Shown: positions 34,699 to 44,412 of the stretch, one piece after another
Position numbering within the stretch: the first letter of the stretch is position 1
Layout of the letters: each line of letters begins with the position of its first letter
DNA from: Sphingomonas oryzagri
GTDB lineage: Bacteria; Pseudomonadota; Alphaproteobacteria; Sphingomonadales; Sphingomonadaceae
NCBI RefSeq assembly: GCF_029906645.1
Contig: NZ_JARYGZ010000001.1
Span: 2,600,084-2,664,083 of the forward strand
Reading direction: 5' to 3'
Length of the DNA: 64,000 nt
The notes under the pieces: model-generated
Told to the model about the DNA's origin: nothing
Database searches by the model: none
Seen by the model: only the letters and a program-made list of their open reading frames with translations
Translations under genes and position numbers: made by a program

Positions 34699-35819
34699 TC
34701 AGGACGCCGAGAATTTGATCAGCTTGATCGCCTCCGAATTCGCCACCGTGCCGCCGATCCGGCGCGTCGCGTAGAAGTGGACGAAGGGCTTATGGCTGAA
34801 CGGATCGCGCAGGATCGCCGTCTCGCCGCGCTCGGCGATCAGGTAGCCAGCGTTGAAGTTGCCGAACGCGATCGGGGTGGTGCCGCTGCCGATGTCGGGC
34901 ATGTCCTCGGCCTCCACCACCGGATAGCCGAGCAGCGTGTCGGGCTGGCCCGCGACGAGCCCCGGCGACCAGAGGAACTGGCCTTCCGCGGTTTTCATCT
35001 TGCGGATGGTGGCGAGCGTCGCGGCGTTCATCACGAACACCGCCCCCTGCCGGTAGGGCGCGCGCAGCGACTGGACGAGATCGACCAGCAGGTCCTCCGG
35101 CTCGCTCGCCGGGAAGGCGCCGTCGACGCCGGTGGCGAGATACTGGAGCGTGCCGAACGGGCGCGTGCCGTCCTCCGCATCGCTCTTCGGCGACTGGAGG
35201 AAGCCCTTGGGTTTGTTGACGCCGTCGCCGTTGACGAACGCCGCCCCCTCGGCGCGGGCGAACTCGGTGGCGATTTCGCCGGCCAGCCAGGCTTCGAGGT
35301 CGAACGCCGCGTCGTCGAGCATCGCCTGCGTGGCGGCCGGGTTGGCGAACAGGTCGCCCATCGGCGGCGCCACCTCGTTGAACACGGGCGTACCCGTCTC
35401 GGCCCGCACGGCATTCTCCGCCGCCCAGCCCGAGGTCGTGCCGCCGGACGTCACCAGCTTGCGATAGCCCGCCGAGCCGACGGTCACGACATTGGCGATG
35501 CCACGGATCGGCGAGATCGACTTGAGCGTCGCGGCGATGGTCGCGTCGATCTCCTGCGGCACGGCATAGCCGCCGGAGCTGTCGGCGCTGCCGTCGATGG
35601 CCTTCACCTCGATGCCGGCGGCGTTGCCGTGGCGAGATAGCGATCGACGAACTGCTTGGTCTCGGGCGCGGCGGCGCCGGAGAGCGGCGCGCGGGCGGCG
35701 GCGATGGTGCCGGCGTCGAGCTTGGCCTTCAGGTCGGCCATGCCGGCGCGCAGTTCGGCGATGTCGTCGGCGCCGGCGAAGCTGGCTTCGAGCGGATCAT
35801 TCTTGGTCTCGTACATCAT
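34699..35819 (-). pseudogene. GTA cluster: major capsid protein (g5-like), frameshifted
   Basis: The HK97-fold capsid is split in two frames. The upstream frame (start about 35819 or 35816, AGGAG upstream) encodes the delta-domain-like helix AELRAGMADLKAKLDA and ends YLATATPPASR at 35604. The downstream frame begins KAIDGSADSSGGYAVPQEI and runs to KLIKFSAS. A one-base shift at about 35633 joins them as VDRYLRHGNAAGIEVKAIDG, which is the expected family sequence. The repaired product would be about 373 residues. The cause is either a real deletion or a sequencing error. The rest of the capsid is intact, including SNAEAIKL-like C-terminal residues. Confidence 0.88.
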
Positions 35820-35826
35820 GTTCTCC

Positions 35827-36240
35827 TCAGACATATTTGTCCTCCTCATGGACGGCATGAACCCGCGCGCCGGGCTGCATCGGGAAGGTCACCAGCGAGA
35901 CCTCGACCAGATCGAGATCGGTGAGCGTGCGACCATGGTGGCGCGCCTCCTTGGCGCGCACCCGGTATCCGAAGCTCAGGCCGCCCACCGCCCCGTCGCG
36001 GAGCAGGGCGGCCGCCTCGTTCCCCGCATCGGGAGTGAGCCGCCCGATCACGCGCAGCCCGCGCTGATCCTCGGCGATGCTCTCGATGCGGCCGATCAGG
36101 CGTTCGGGGCGGTGCTGCCAGAGCAGGGGCACGCTCCGCCCGGATGCGACGGCGCGGGCGAAGGCCCCCTTGCGGATCAGATCCCCGCCGCGATCGATCG
36201 TGTCGAACAAGGCGGCGTAACCGGCGAAGCGCAGGCTCAT
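35827..36240 (-). CDS. GTA cluster: HK97-family prohead protease (g4-like)
   Basis: This 137-residue serine protease removes the capsid delta domain during maturation. The pattern is RFAGYAALFDTIDRGGDLIRKGAF, the catalytic His region LLWQHRPERLIGRI and the Ser region GGLSFGYRV. The C-terminus reads LDLVEVSLVTFPMQPGARV. The ATG at 36240 overlaps the stop of the preceding gene (ATGA). The capsid gene starts about 8 bases after its stop. Confidence 0.92.
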   Translation of the reverse strand: MSLRFAGYAALFDTIDRGGDLIRKGAFARAVASGRSVPLLWQHRPERLIGRIESIAEDQRGLRVIGRLTPDAGNEAAALLRDGAVGGLSFGYRVRAKEARHHGRTLTDLDLVEVSLVTFPMQPGARVHAVHEEDKYV

Positions 36241-36557
36241 TGCCGCACCAGCGGCACGAGGCCGAGCTTCACCGCCATGCCGAGCATGACGAGCGCCAGC
36301 ACGATCCGCACCACCCACGCCACCACGGCGTCGCGCGCGGTGCGCTTGGCGTCGCGCCAGGCGGAGAGCAGCTCGCGCAGCTCGTCGAGATCGGCGCGCG
36401 CAGAGGGATCGGCGAGGCCGAGCCGCTCCAACGCCCGCGCCGCCCCCGCCTCGCTCGCCTCCTCGGCGAGCGCGCGCAGCGTCAGCAGGTCGGCGCCCTC
36501 GCTCCGCCCCTGCTCGACCAAGCGCGCGAGCAAAGCGGTTTCGGTCTCGGCGATCAT
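36237..36557 (-). CDS. GTA cluster: small membrane protein (g3.5 position, DUF6127-like)
   Basis: This 106-residue protein has an amphipathic coiled-coil-like part (LLARLVEQGRSEGADLLTLRALAEEASEAGAARALERLGL) and a single C-terminal membrane helix (AVVAWVVRIVLALVMLGMAVKLG). It overlaps portal and protease genes by 4 bases at each end. It occupies the place of RcGTA g3.5. From memory it matches DUF6127. Its role is unknown; a membrane tether for assembly is conceivable. Confidence 0.8.
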   Translation of the reverse strand: MIAETETALLARLVEQGRSEGADLLTLRALAEEASEAGAARALERLGLADPSARADLDELRELLSAWRDAKRTARDAVVAWVVRIVLALVMLGMAVKLGLVPLVRQ

Positions 36558-37678
36558 GGCGCCACCCCCCTTGGCGCGAAGCCCAGCATCTGGCGCTTCT
36601 CGTCGTCGCTCAGGAAATCGGCGTCGGCGAGCTGCGCCCAGAGCGCCGCGCGGTCGCCGGCCAAAGCCGGGATCGAGTCGAGGTCGATCGCCAGCCTAAG
36701 GTCCGGCCACCACGCCCCGAGCGCATCGGCCAGCGCCGCGACGATCTTGTTGGCGAGCGGCAGGATGGTCAGCCGCCACAGCGCGCGGTTGGCCTCCGAA
36801 TAATTGGCGTAGGTGTTGTCGCCGGGAAGGCCGAGCAGCATCGGCGGCACCCCGAAGGCGAGCGCGATCTCCCGCGCGGCGGCGGCCTTCAGGTTGATGA
36901 AGTCCATGTCGACGGGCGTCAGGCTCAGCGCCTGCCATTTCAGGCCACCCTCCAGCAGCATGGGGCGCCCGGCATTGCCGGAGCCTGCGAAACTCGCCTC
37001 CATCTCGGCGCGCAACCGGTCGAGCTGGTCCGCCGTAAGCGTCGCGCCCGGCTCCCCCGGCTCGTATACCAGCGCGCCCGAGGGCCGCGCGGCATTGTCG
37101 AGCAGCGCCTTGTTCCAGCGCGTCGCGGCATTGTGGATCGCCACCGGCCCGGATGCCGCGCCGAGACTCCCCAGCCCGTAATGATCGTCGAGCGGGTGGG
37201 TGGCGCGCACATGAACCAGACCCGGCCGCCCGTCCGCCGTGCGCACCGGCACGCGCAATGTCTGCCCGGCTGCGCGGTAGACATAGGCGGCGGGCCAGCC
37301 GCTTGCATCCGGCTCCACGCTCACCCGCTCGGGGCGGAGCGGGAAGAGCATCGCCGGCACTCCGTCCGCATCGCCGACGATCTGCACATAGGCGTTGCCA
37401 TGCAGGAGCAGGTGCGTCGCGATCGTCTCGACGAGGCTGCCCGACAGCAGCGCCGCCGCCGGATGGTCGTCCGGCGTCACATCGATGGTGATGCTCCCCG
37501 CTCCTTCCGCCACGATCCGCACCGCGCGCTGCGCGACGGCGTTGGCGAGATAGGCGGCGCGCACCTGCGCCTCGTAGCCCGACGGCCAGTCGCCATGCGG
37601 CGCTGGTACCGAACCGAAGGCGCGCGTCAGCGCCGGCCGCGCGGATGCCCGCGCGGGCCTGAAATTGAACAAGCGCAT
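36554..37678 (-). CDS. GTA cluster: portal protein (g3-like)
   Basis: The 374-residue protein forms the dodecameric portal. HK97-type portal segments are visible: AYLANAVAQRAVRIVAEGAGS, ETIATHLLLHGNAYVQIVGD, MDFINLKAAAAREIALAFGVPPMLLGL and NYSEANRALWRLTILPLANKI. The ATG at 37678 has AGGAAA upstream; the longer frame to 37705 is unconserved. A 120-bp repeat separates it from the terminase gene. Confidence 0.92.
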   Translation of the reverse strand: MRLFNFRPARASARPALTRAFGSVPAPHGDWPSGYEAQVRAAYLANAVAQRAVRIVAEGAGSITIDVTPDDHPAAALLSGSLVETIATHLLLHGNAYVQIVGDADGVPAMLFPLRPERVSVEPDASGWPAAYVYRAAGQTLRVPVRTADGRPGLVHVRATHPLDDHYGLGSLGAASGPVAIHNAATRWNKALLDNAARPSGALVYEPGEPGATLTADQLDRLRAEMEASFAGSGNAGRPMLLEGGLKWQALSLTPVDMDFINLKAAAAREIALAFGVPPMLLGLPGDNTYANYSEANRALWRLTILPLANKIVAALADALGAWWPDLRLAIDLDSIPALAGDRAALWAQLADADFLSDDEKRQMLGFAPRGVAP

Positions 37679-37696
37679 GATTTTCCTTTCTCTGTT

Positions 37697-37817
37697 CCTC
37701 CCCATGCAATGGGGAGGGGGACCGCCGAAGGCGGTGGAGGGGAATGCGGAGCGGCGGCGAATGCCCCTCCACCACCGCCTTCGGCGGCGGTCCCCCTCCC
37801 CGCGCTCTGCGCAAGGA
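37697..37817. repeat. long inverted-repeat element between portal and terminase
   Basis: The element opens with hairpin CCTCCCCAT/ATGGGGAGG (37697-37717), then ACCGCC-GAA-GGCGGT. After a short centre it carries the reverse-oriented partners (CCCCTCCACCACCGCC, GGTCCCCCTCCCC) and ends AAGGAGGA. The same architecture occurs at 42783-42907. It breaks the otherwise continuous gene packing of the GTA cluster. Confidence 0.85.
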
Positions 37818-37830
37818 GGATCTTATCGAG

Positions 37831-39147
37831 TCACACCACCCGCACCGCCGGCTGCCCGCGCCGCTCCAGCAGCAGGGCGGTCAGCGCCCAGACCAAAGCA
37901 TCGGCGCGATCGGGCGAGCGACCTGGCCCTTCGTAGCGACCGTCCAGCGCGAAGCCGGCGAGTTCGTCCTCCAGCGCCGGGAAGGCGCCGATGTGCCGGA
38001 CCTGCCCGCGCTCGTAGAGCACCGACACCGGCTCGGCCCGCGCCGCCTTGCCGCGCGAGGCGTGAACCAGCCGCACCGGCAGGCCGGCGTCACCGGCGCG
38101 CAGCACGCTTTCCACCATCGCGCCGCCATTGTTCGCCTCGGCGATCACCCGGTCCGCTCCGTGCCGCCGCGCCGCCGACACGACCGCCGCCGCCCAGCCC
38201 TCGGGCGCGAGGCCCTGCACGCTGGCATCCTCGATCACATAGCCGATGCCATCGCGACCCAGCGCCGCGACGACGATCCCGCACGCATCCGATCCCGCCC
38301 CGGCGCCCGCCGGCGGATCGACTCCCAGGACGACGCGCGCCATTTCCGGCGCCTCACGCACCCGGCATCGCTCGATCAGCGCGCGGGGCCAGATCGCCCC
38401 CTCGATCTCCTCGATCAGCTCGCCGTCCAGCTCCTGCCGGCCGAGCCGGGTGCCCGCGTAATCGGCGGTCACGGCGGCAATAAAGCCGGGCGGGAGATGC
38501 TGCCGGTTGTCGCGCGTCCGTCCACCCGTCACCACCACATCATCGCGACCGATCAGCCCGCGCAACAGAGGGACCGGGCGCGGCGTCGTCGTGGCCATCA
38601 CGCGCGGCAGACTTCCAAGGCGCAGGCCCAGCATCAGATTGTCCCACGTCTCCTGCCCGTTCGCCCATTTGGCGATCTCGTCACACCAGGCGTGGCTATG
38701 CTGCGGCCCACGCAGCGCCTCCGGCTCACTCGCCGAAAAGAGCCGCGCCTCGGCGCCGTTCGGCCAGCGCAATCGCCCCAGCGACGGTTCCCAGCGCGGA
38801 CGCCATCCCGCAGGCGCGATGCCGAGCAACCCGCTCTCGCCCTCGATCATCACGCGGCGCACATCGGCGGTCGTCGCCCCGACCAGCGCGATCCGGGCCT
38901 GCGGATCGGCCTCGGCGATACCGCGCACCCACTCCGCGCCGGCGCGCGTCTTGCCGAAACCGCGCCCCGCCATCACCAGCCAGATCCGCCAGTCGCCGGG
39001 CGGCGGCAATTGCGAGGGTCGCGCCCAGAAACGCCAGTCCGCCAGCATGGCGATCGCATCTTCTTCGGCGAGAACGCCGATCAGCGCGGCCCGGTCCGCA
39101 TCGTCCAGCGCGGCGACGGCGGCGGCGTCCGGGGCCTCAGCCTTCAT
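37831..39147 (-). CDS. GTA cluster: terminase large subunit (g2-like)
   Basis: The 438-residue DNA-packaging motor has Walker A GRGFGKT (residues 61-67), Walker B WCDEIAKW (Asp156, Glu157), a coupling motif MATTTPRPVPLL and the nuclease domain starting VVLGVDPPAG. It cuts and packages DNA into heads; in GTAs it packages host DNA by the headful. It starts inside the small-subunit gene (11-base overlap). It is about the size of RcGTA g2 and looks intact. Confidence 0.93.
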   Translation of the reverse strand: MKAEAPDAAAVAALDDADRAALIGVLAEEDAIAMLADWRFWARPSQLPPPGDWRIWLVMAGRGFGKTRAGAEWVRGIAEADPQARIALVGATTADVRRVMIEGESGLLGIAPAGWRPRWEPSLGRLRWPNGAEARLFSASEPEALRGPQHSHAWCDEIAKWANGQETWDNLMLGLRLGSLPRVMATTTPRPVPLLRGLIGRDDVVVTGGRTRDNRQHLPPGFIAAVTADYAGTRLGRQELDGELIEEIEGAIWPRALIERCRVREAPEMARVVLGVDPPAGAGAGSDACGIVVAALGRDGIGYVIEDASVQGLAPEGWAAAVVSAARRHGADRVIAEANNGGAMVESVLRAGDAGLPVRLVHASRGKAARAEPVSVLYERGQVRHIGAFPALEDELAGFALDGRYEGPGRSPDRADALVWALTALLLERRGQPAVRVV

Positions 39148-39568
39148 CGCCTGCTCTCCGGTTCATCTCGGCGAGCTTGGCGGCGAGGCGCTCGCGGGCG
39201 CTTTCGGCGCCGGACGCCGCCGGCCCGAGGACACGTTCACGGTGCGCGTTGTAGAGCAGCATCTGGATGCGCTCCGAAAATTCCAGCTTCGTTTCCGTCA
39301 CGCCGTTGGCGAAGGCCTTCACCACCTTGACGCCATTGATCGCGCGATCGAGCATCGCCGCTTCGAGCCGGCCATAGCCCTCGCGCAACGCCTCGTCCCA
39401 GGCCCGCGCGAAGTCCGCATCCTTGCGACGCTGGCGATAGGCCGCGCCACGCGGCAGCCGCGCGACCCGTTCCGACGCCGCGACATTGCTGCTCAGCGCC
39501 AGATGTTCGAGGAACGCGATCCCGCGTTCCCGGCTCCAGCGCGTCTTCGGCTTGCCCTTGCTGGCCAT
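39137..39568 (-). CDS. GTA cluster: terminase small subunit-like protein (g1-like)
   Basis: This 143-residue basic protein has a helical DNA-binding N-terminal region (RERGIAFLEHLALSSNVAASERVARLPRGAAYRQRR). A helical oligomerisation part follows (FARAWDEALREGYGRLEAAMLDRAINGVK). It is the first gene of the cluster, as in RcGTA g1. The ATG at 39568 has GGAGGGGG upstream; the frame extends to 39631 without a better site. It overlaps the large-subunit gene. Confidence 0.87.
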   Translation of the reverse strand: MASKGKPKTRWSRERGIAFLEHLALSSNVAASERVARLPRGAAYRQRRKDADFARAWDEALREGYGRLEAAMLDRAINGVKVVKAFANGVTETKLEFSERIQMLLYNAHRERVLGPAASGAESARERLAAKLAEMNRRAGDEG

Positions 39569-39648
39569 CACCCCCTCCAGACACGCCGAGGGCCGGAAAC
39601 GGTGTCGCCACCGCCCGGCCCTTCGACGCAATTTCTCAGCGTGCTCAC

Positions 39649-39677
39649 CTTGTGCCAGATGAGCGCCGCGATGTCAA
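39649..39677 (-). promoter_or_regulatory. candidate promoter of the GTA cluster
   Basis: On the minus strand a perfect -35 TTGACA (39677-39672) is followed after 17 bases by CACAAG, a weak -10. It lies about 80 bases upstream of the g1-like start. The spacing is right but the -10 match is poor, so activator dependence is possible. I found no paired TTAA CtrA sites here. Confidence 0.35.
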
Positions 39678-39699
39678 TAGAAAAGTGCGTATATGGTTA

Positions 39700-41565
<1,866 letters not shown>

Positions 41566-41647
41566 GAGCGCGCGCCTAGCAGCATCCGGCGCGGGTTGCA
41601 TCCGTTCCTGCGAAGTGATTTACTGACATAATACAGTGGAGAGGATC

Positions 41648-42778
41648 ATGGCCCACCACCGCATCATCGCCGCGCTCGCCGCGATCGGCCTGGCGCTGCC
41701 CGCCGCCGCGCAGACGATCGAGCCGATCGCGCCCGCTCCGGAGCAGGACAGCTACTCGCCCGGCCGCGCCCTCGTCGCCGATTTCGACAAGATCGTCAGC
41801 CCGAACGGCGTGCAGGAGAGCTTCATCGCGACGCTCGGCGGGGCGCGCCAATATGTCAGCGTGCGGGGCGCCGATCGACGCAACCCGATCCTGCTCTACA
41901 TCCATGGCGGCCCGGCCTCGGTCGAGCTGCCGATCTCCTGGTCGTTCCAGCGGCCGTGGGAGGACGCGTTCACCGTGGTGCAGTGGGACCAGCGCGCCGC
42001 CGGCAAGTCCTTCACGCTCAACGATCCGGAGGCGATGCGCCCCACCCTCACGCCGGATCGCTATCGGGACGACGCGATCGAGCTGATCGAACTGCTCAGG
42101 AAGCGCTATGGCAAACGCAGGATCTTCGTGCTGGGCCACAGCTGGGGTTCGGCGGTGGGGCTGGCGGTGGCGGCGAAGCGGCCGGACCTGCTCTACGCCT
42201 ATGTCGGCATGGGCCAGCTCATCGACTTCCAGCAGAACGAGACGCAGAGCTACGCGCAGGTGCTGGCGCAGGCAAAGACCGACCACAACGATCAGGCGGT
42301 GAAGGAGCTGGAGGGCATCGCCCCCTACCCCGCGCCCGACCATCTCGATCTCGCCAAGACCGGGATCGAGCGCAAATGGTCGGTCTATTATGGTGGCCTC
42401 GGCTACAACCGGCGCGACAGCGATTATTACATCCACATCGGCCGCCTCTCGCCCGAATATGGCTTGGCCGACCGCAAGGCGTGGGACGCCAGCAGCGACT
42501 TCACGATGAGCACGATGTGGCCGAAGCTGGCGACGCTCTCGTTCGAGAACCTAAGGACGCTGAACGTGCCGGTGATCCTGTTCCTCGGCCGCCACGACAC
42601 CACCACGCCGCCGCAGATCGCCGCCGACTGGCTGGCGCGGCTGAAGGCACCGTCGAAGCGGATCGTCTGGTTCGAACGCTCCGCCCACCTGCCGATGATC
42701 GAGGAGCCGGGCCACGCCTTCGAGGCGCTGCTCCACGACGTCCGGCCGCTGGCGGGCAAGGATCTGCCGCCATCCTGA
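41648..42778 (+). CDS. exported alpha/beta hydrolase (proline iminopeptidase-like)
   Basis: This 376-residue protein has a signal peptide (HRIIAALAAIGLALPAAAQ) and an S33-like fold. It shows YIHGGPASVELPISW, VQWDQRAAGKS, the nucleophile elbow LGHSWGSAVGL, and LFLGRHDTTTPP with the acid and the final SAHLPMIEEP with the His. It is probably a periplasmic or surface peptidase or esterase. The ATG at 41648 has GAGAGG upstream; a GTG four codons earlier is an alternative. It is divergent from the ABC-F gene. Confidence 0.87.
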   Translation: MAHHRIIAALAAIGLALPAAAQTIEPIAPAPEQDSYSPGRALVADFDKIVSPNGVQESFIATLGGARQYVSVRGADRRNPILLYIHGGPASVELPISWSFQRPWEDAFTVVQWDQRAAGKSFTLNDPEAMRPTLTPDRYRDDAIELIELLRKRYGKRRIFVLGHSWGSAVGLAVAAKRPDLLYAYVGMGQLIDFQQNETQSYAQVLAQAKTDHNDQAVKELEGIAPYPAPDHLDLAKTGIERKWSVYYGGLGYNRRDSDYYIHIGRLSPEYGLADRKAWDASSDFTMSTMWPKLATLSFENLRTLNVPVILFLGRHDTTTPPQIAADWLARLKAPSKRIVWFERSAHLPMIEEPGHAFEALLHDVRPLAGKDLPPS

Positions 42779-42782
42779 ACAT

Positions 42783-42907
42783 CCTCCCCATCGCAGATGG
42801 GGAGGGGGACCATCCGCAGGATGGTGGAGGGGAAAATGCGCAGCGCCTGCCCCTCCACCACCGGCCTGCTGCCGGCGGCCCCCTCCCCACGCTTCGCGCA
42901 GGGAGGA
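42783..42907. repeat. long inverted-repeat element, second copy
   Basis: It starts with hairpin TCCTCCCCAT..ATGGGGAGG and ACCATCC-GCA-GGATGGT. It continues with CCCCTCCACCACCGGCC and CCCCCTCCCC in reverse orientation and ends CAGGGAGGA. The architecture matches 37697-37817. It lies between convergent genes, where it may act as a terminator. Confidence 0.85.
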
Positions 42908-42916
42908 TGAACGAGC

Positions 42917-43336
42917 CTACCGCCCGATGAAGCCCTGCGCGTGATCCAGCACCATGTCGCAGACCTTGCCCTTCACCTTGTCCTTCACGCCATCGAGCGA
43001 GAAGGTGCCCTGTTTGGTGACGAGCTTGCCGTCCTGCCCGGCGGCATAGCCTTTCGATCCGAGCACGCCCGGCTTGCCGGTCAGCTTGCCGAGGATCGAG
43101 CGGGCGTCGCCACCGCCGAGATACTTGCGCTTCACGCAATAGCCGAGCAGCCCGGCCGCATTGCCCGCGCCGATCTGCGAGACCCCGCCGCCCAGCAGCC
43201 CGGCACCGCCACCAAGGCCACCCAGTCCGCCACCGCCGCTCTTGCCACCGCCGAGCAAGCCTTCCAGCTGCGCATCGGCCGGCGCCGCGACCGCAAGGCC
43301 CGCCGCCAGCATCAGCATCGTGATCCGTATCCGCAT
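42917..43336 (-). CDS. DUF2501 family exported protein (YjjA-like)
   Basis: The 139-residue protein has a signal peptide (MRIRITMLMLAAGLAVAAPADA) and a Gly/Leu-rich low-complexity part. The DUF2501 core follows with NAAGLLGYCVKRKYL and a C-terminal KDKVKGKVCDMVL, in which the two cysteines can form a disulfide. It is periplasmic, and its function is unknown. It stands alone between a repeat and the SRPBCC gene. Confidence 0.85.
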   Translation of the reverse strand: MRIRITMLMLAAGLAVAAPADAQLEGLLGGGKSGGGGLGGLGGGAGLLGGGVSQIGAGNAAGLLGYCVKRKYLGGGDARSILGKLTGKPGVLGSKGYAAGQDGKLVTKQGTFSLDGVKDKVKGKVCDMVLDHAQGFIGR

Positions 43337-43405
43337 GTCCGCCTCTCCACCGTTCGGCCGATGGAATCATGACCGGGCGCGCCATGCAAGCCGGATCGCG
43401 AGGGG

Positions 43406-43903
43406 CTAGGCGCCGTCCGCCAGAAAGGCGTCGAGCTGCTCGAAGCTGCCGGACCAGCCGCCCGTCATCGATTCCATCATCGCGGCGAAGGCGGCCTCTT
43501 CCTCCGCCGTCGCCTCCAGCGGCACCCAGGTCAGGGTGAGGCGGGTGGCATCGCCCTCCTCCTCGAACCGCACATTGGTCAGCAGGCGCAGCGGCCACGG
43601 CCCGCCGAAAGGCGACGCGGTGAATTCGCCGGCCTCGTCGGCGAAGCCATGCTCCCACACCAATGTCTCCGGCGCCACGACCTCGCGATAGACGAAGCGC
43701 GCCCACATCACGCCACCGTCCGCCGACTCCATCCGGGCATGAAGGCCGCCGCCGGGCCGCAGATCGAAGCTCAGAACGGTTGTGGTCACGCCCTTCGGCC
43801 CGAACCAGCGCGCCAGTTGCTCGGGCCGGGTCCACGCTTCCCACACCCGGTCGCGGGGCGCGGCGAAGCGGCGGGTGATTCGAAATTCGGGGGCCATGAT
43901 CAT
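43406..43903 (-). CDS. SRPBCC (AHSA1/START-like) domain protein
   Basis: This 165-residue single-domain protein has the AHSA1-type pattern: FRITRRFAAPRDRVWEAWTRPEQLARWFGPKGV, DLRPGGGLHARM and a C-terminal helix MESMTGGWSGSFEQLDAFL. It is probably a ligand-binding or stress-related protein. The start ATG overlaps the stop of the ArsR gene; an ATG two codons later has better ribosome-site spacing. It forms a two-gene unit with the upstream regulator, a very common pairing. Confidence 0.9.
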   Translation of the reverse strand: MIMAPEFRITRRFAAPRDRVWEAWTRPEQLARWFGPKGVTTTVLSFDLRPGGGLHARMESADGGVMWARFVYREVVAPETLVWEHGFADEAGEFTASPFGGPWPLRLLTNVRFEEEGDATRLTLTWVPLEATAEEEAAFAAMMESMTGGWSGSFEQLDAFLADGA

Positions 43904-44238
43904 TCTCCCTCTCGCTTGATGTCCTCGGCGAGCATCGCGTCGAGCCGGTCGAAACTGTCCGACCAGAGCGTGGCGATGCCCGCGATCCAGTCGGCCGGTT
44001 CCTTGAGCGCGCCGGCCTTGAGCCGCCGCGGGCGGGCCTGCGCGGCCTGCCCCGCCTCGATCAGCCCGGCCGCCTCCAGCACCTTCAAATGGCGGGAAAT
44101 CGCCGGCTGGCTGATCGCGAAGGGCCGCCCAAGTTCGGCCACCGTCGCCTCGCCCAGCGCGAGCCGCGCCAGGATCGCGCGGCGTGTCGGATCGGCCAGC
44201 GCGTTCAGTTTCCGGCTCAACACATCTTCCATATTCAT
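43900..44238 (-). CDS. ArsR-family winged-helix regulator
   Basis: This repressor of about 112 residues has the HTH region LADPTRRAILARLALGEATVAELGRPFAISQPAISRHLKVLEAAGLI. It lacks the ELCVC metal-binding cysteines of ArsR/SmtB metal sensors, as usual for members paired with SRPBCC genes. The start is MNMEDVL (44238) or MEDVL (44232); a longer frame runs back through the operator and is unlikely. It overlaps the SRPBCC gene by 4 bases. Confidence 0.9.
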   Translation of the reverse strand: MNMEDVLSRKLNALADPTRRAILARLALGEATVAELGRPFAISQPAISRHLKVLEAAGLIEAGQAAQARPRRLKAGALKEPADWIAGIATLWSDSFDRLDAMLAEDIKREGE

Positions 44239-44243
44239 CTCAT

Positions 44244-44265
44244 TATATAACTTTATCGTTATATA
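44244..44265. promoter_or_regulatory. AT-rich inverted-repeat operator of the ArsR gene
   Basis: TATATAAC and GTTATATA form a perfect 8-bp inverted repeat with a 6-base spacer, just upstream of the ArsR start. The block is strikingly AT-rich in a GC-rich genome. Size and position fit an autoregulatory ArsR-family operator that overlaps the -10 region. Confidence 0.7.
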
Positions 44266-44412
44266 CAAGATGGAGTTTGTGCCCCGATAGCGAACAACAC
44301 TGGCTTTCCGGGCGAAGCGCTGTCATTACGCTGCGGTGCACCCATGCTTGTTGCGAGTTATCCGCAATAGCGACAGATCGAGGCCCGCCCGCCTCTCAAC
44401 GGAGAAGTATCA

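Noticed and set aside
35604-35640. Programmed frameshift in the capsid gene
   Set aside because: No slippery heptamer or downstream structure is apparent, and such shifts are known in tail chaperones rather than capsids.
37697-37817. CRISPR-like array
   Set aside because: The repeats are inverted hairpins, not direct repeats with unique spacers.
24984-39568. Active temperate prophage
   Set aside because: No integrase, repressor, replication or lysis genes and no flanking direct repeats; gene content and order match GTAs.
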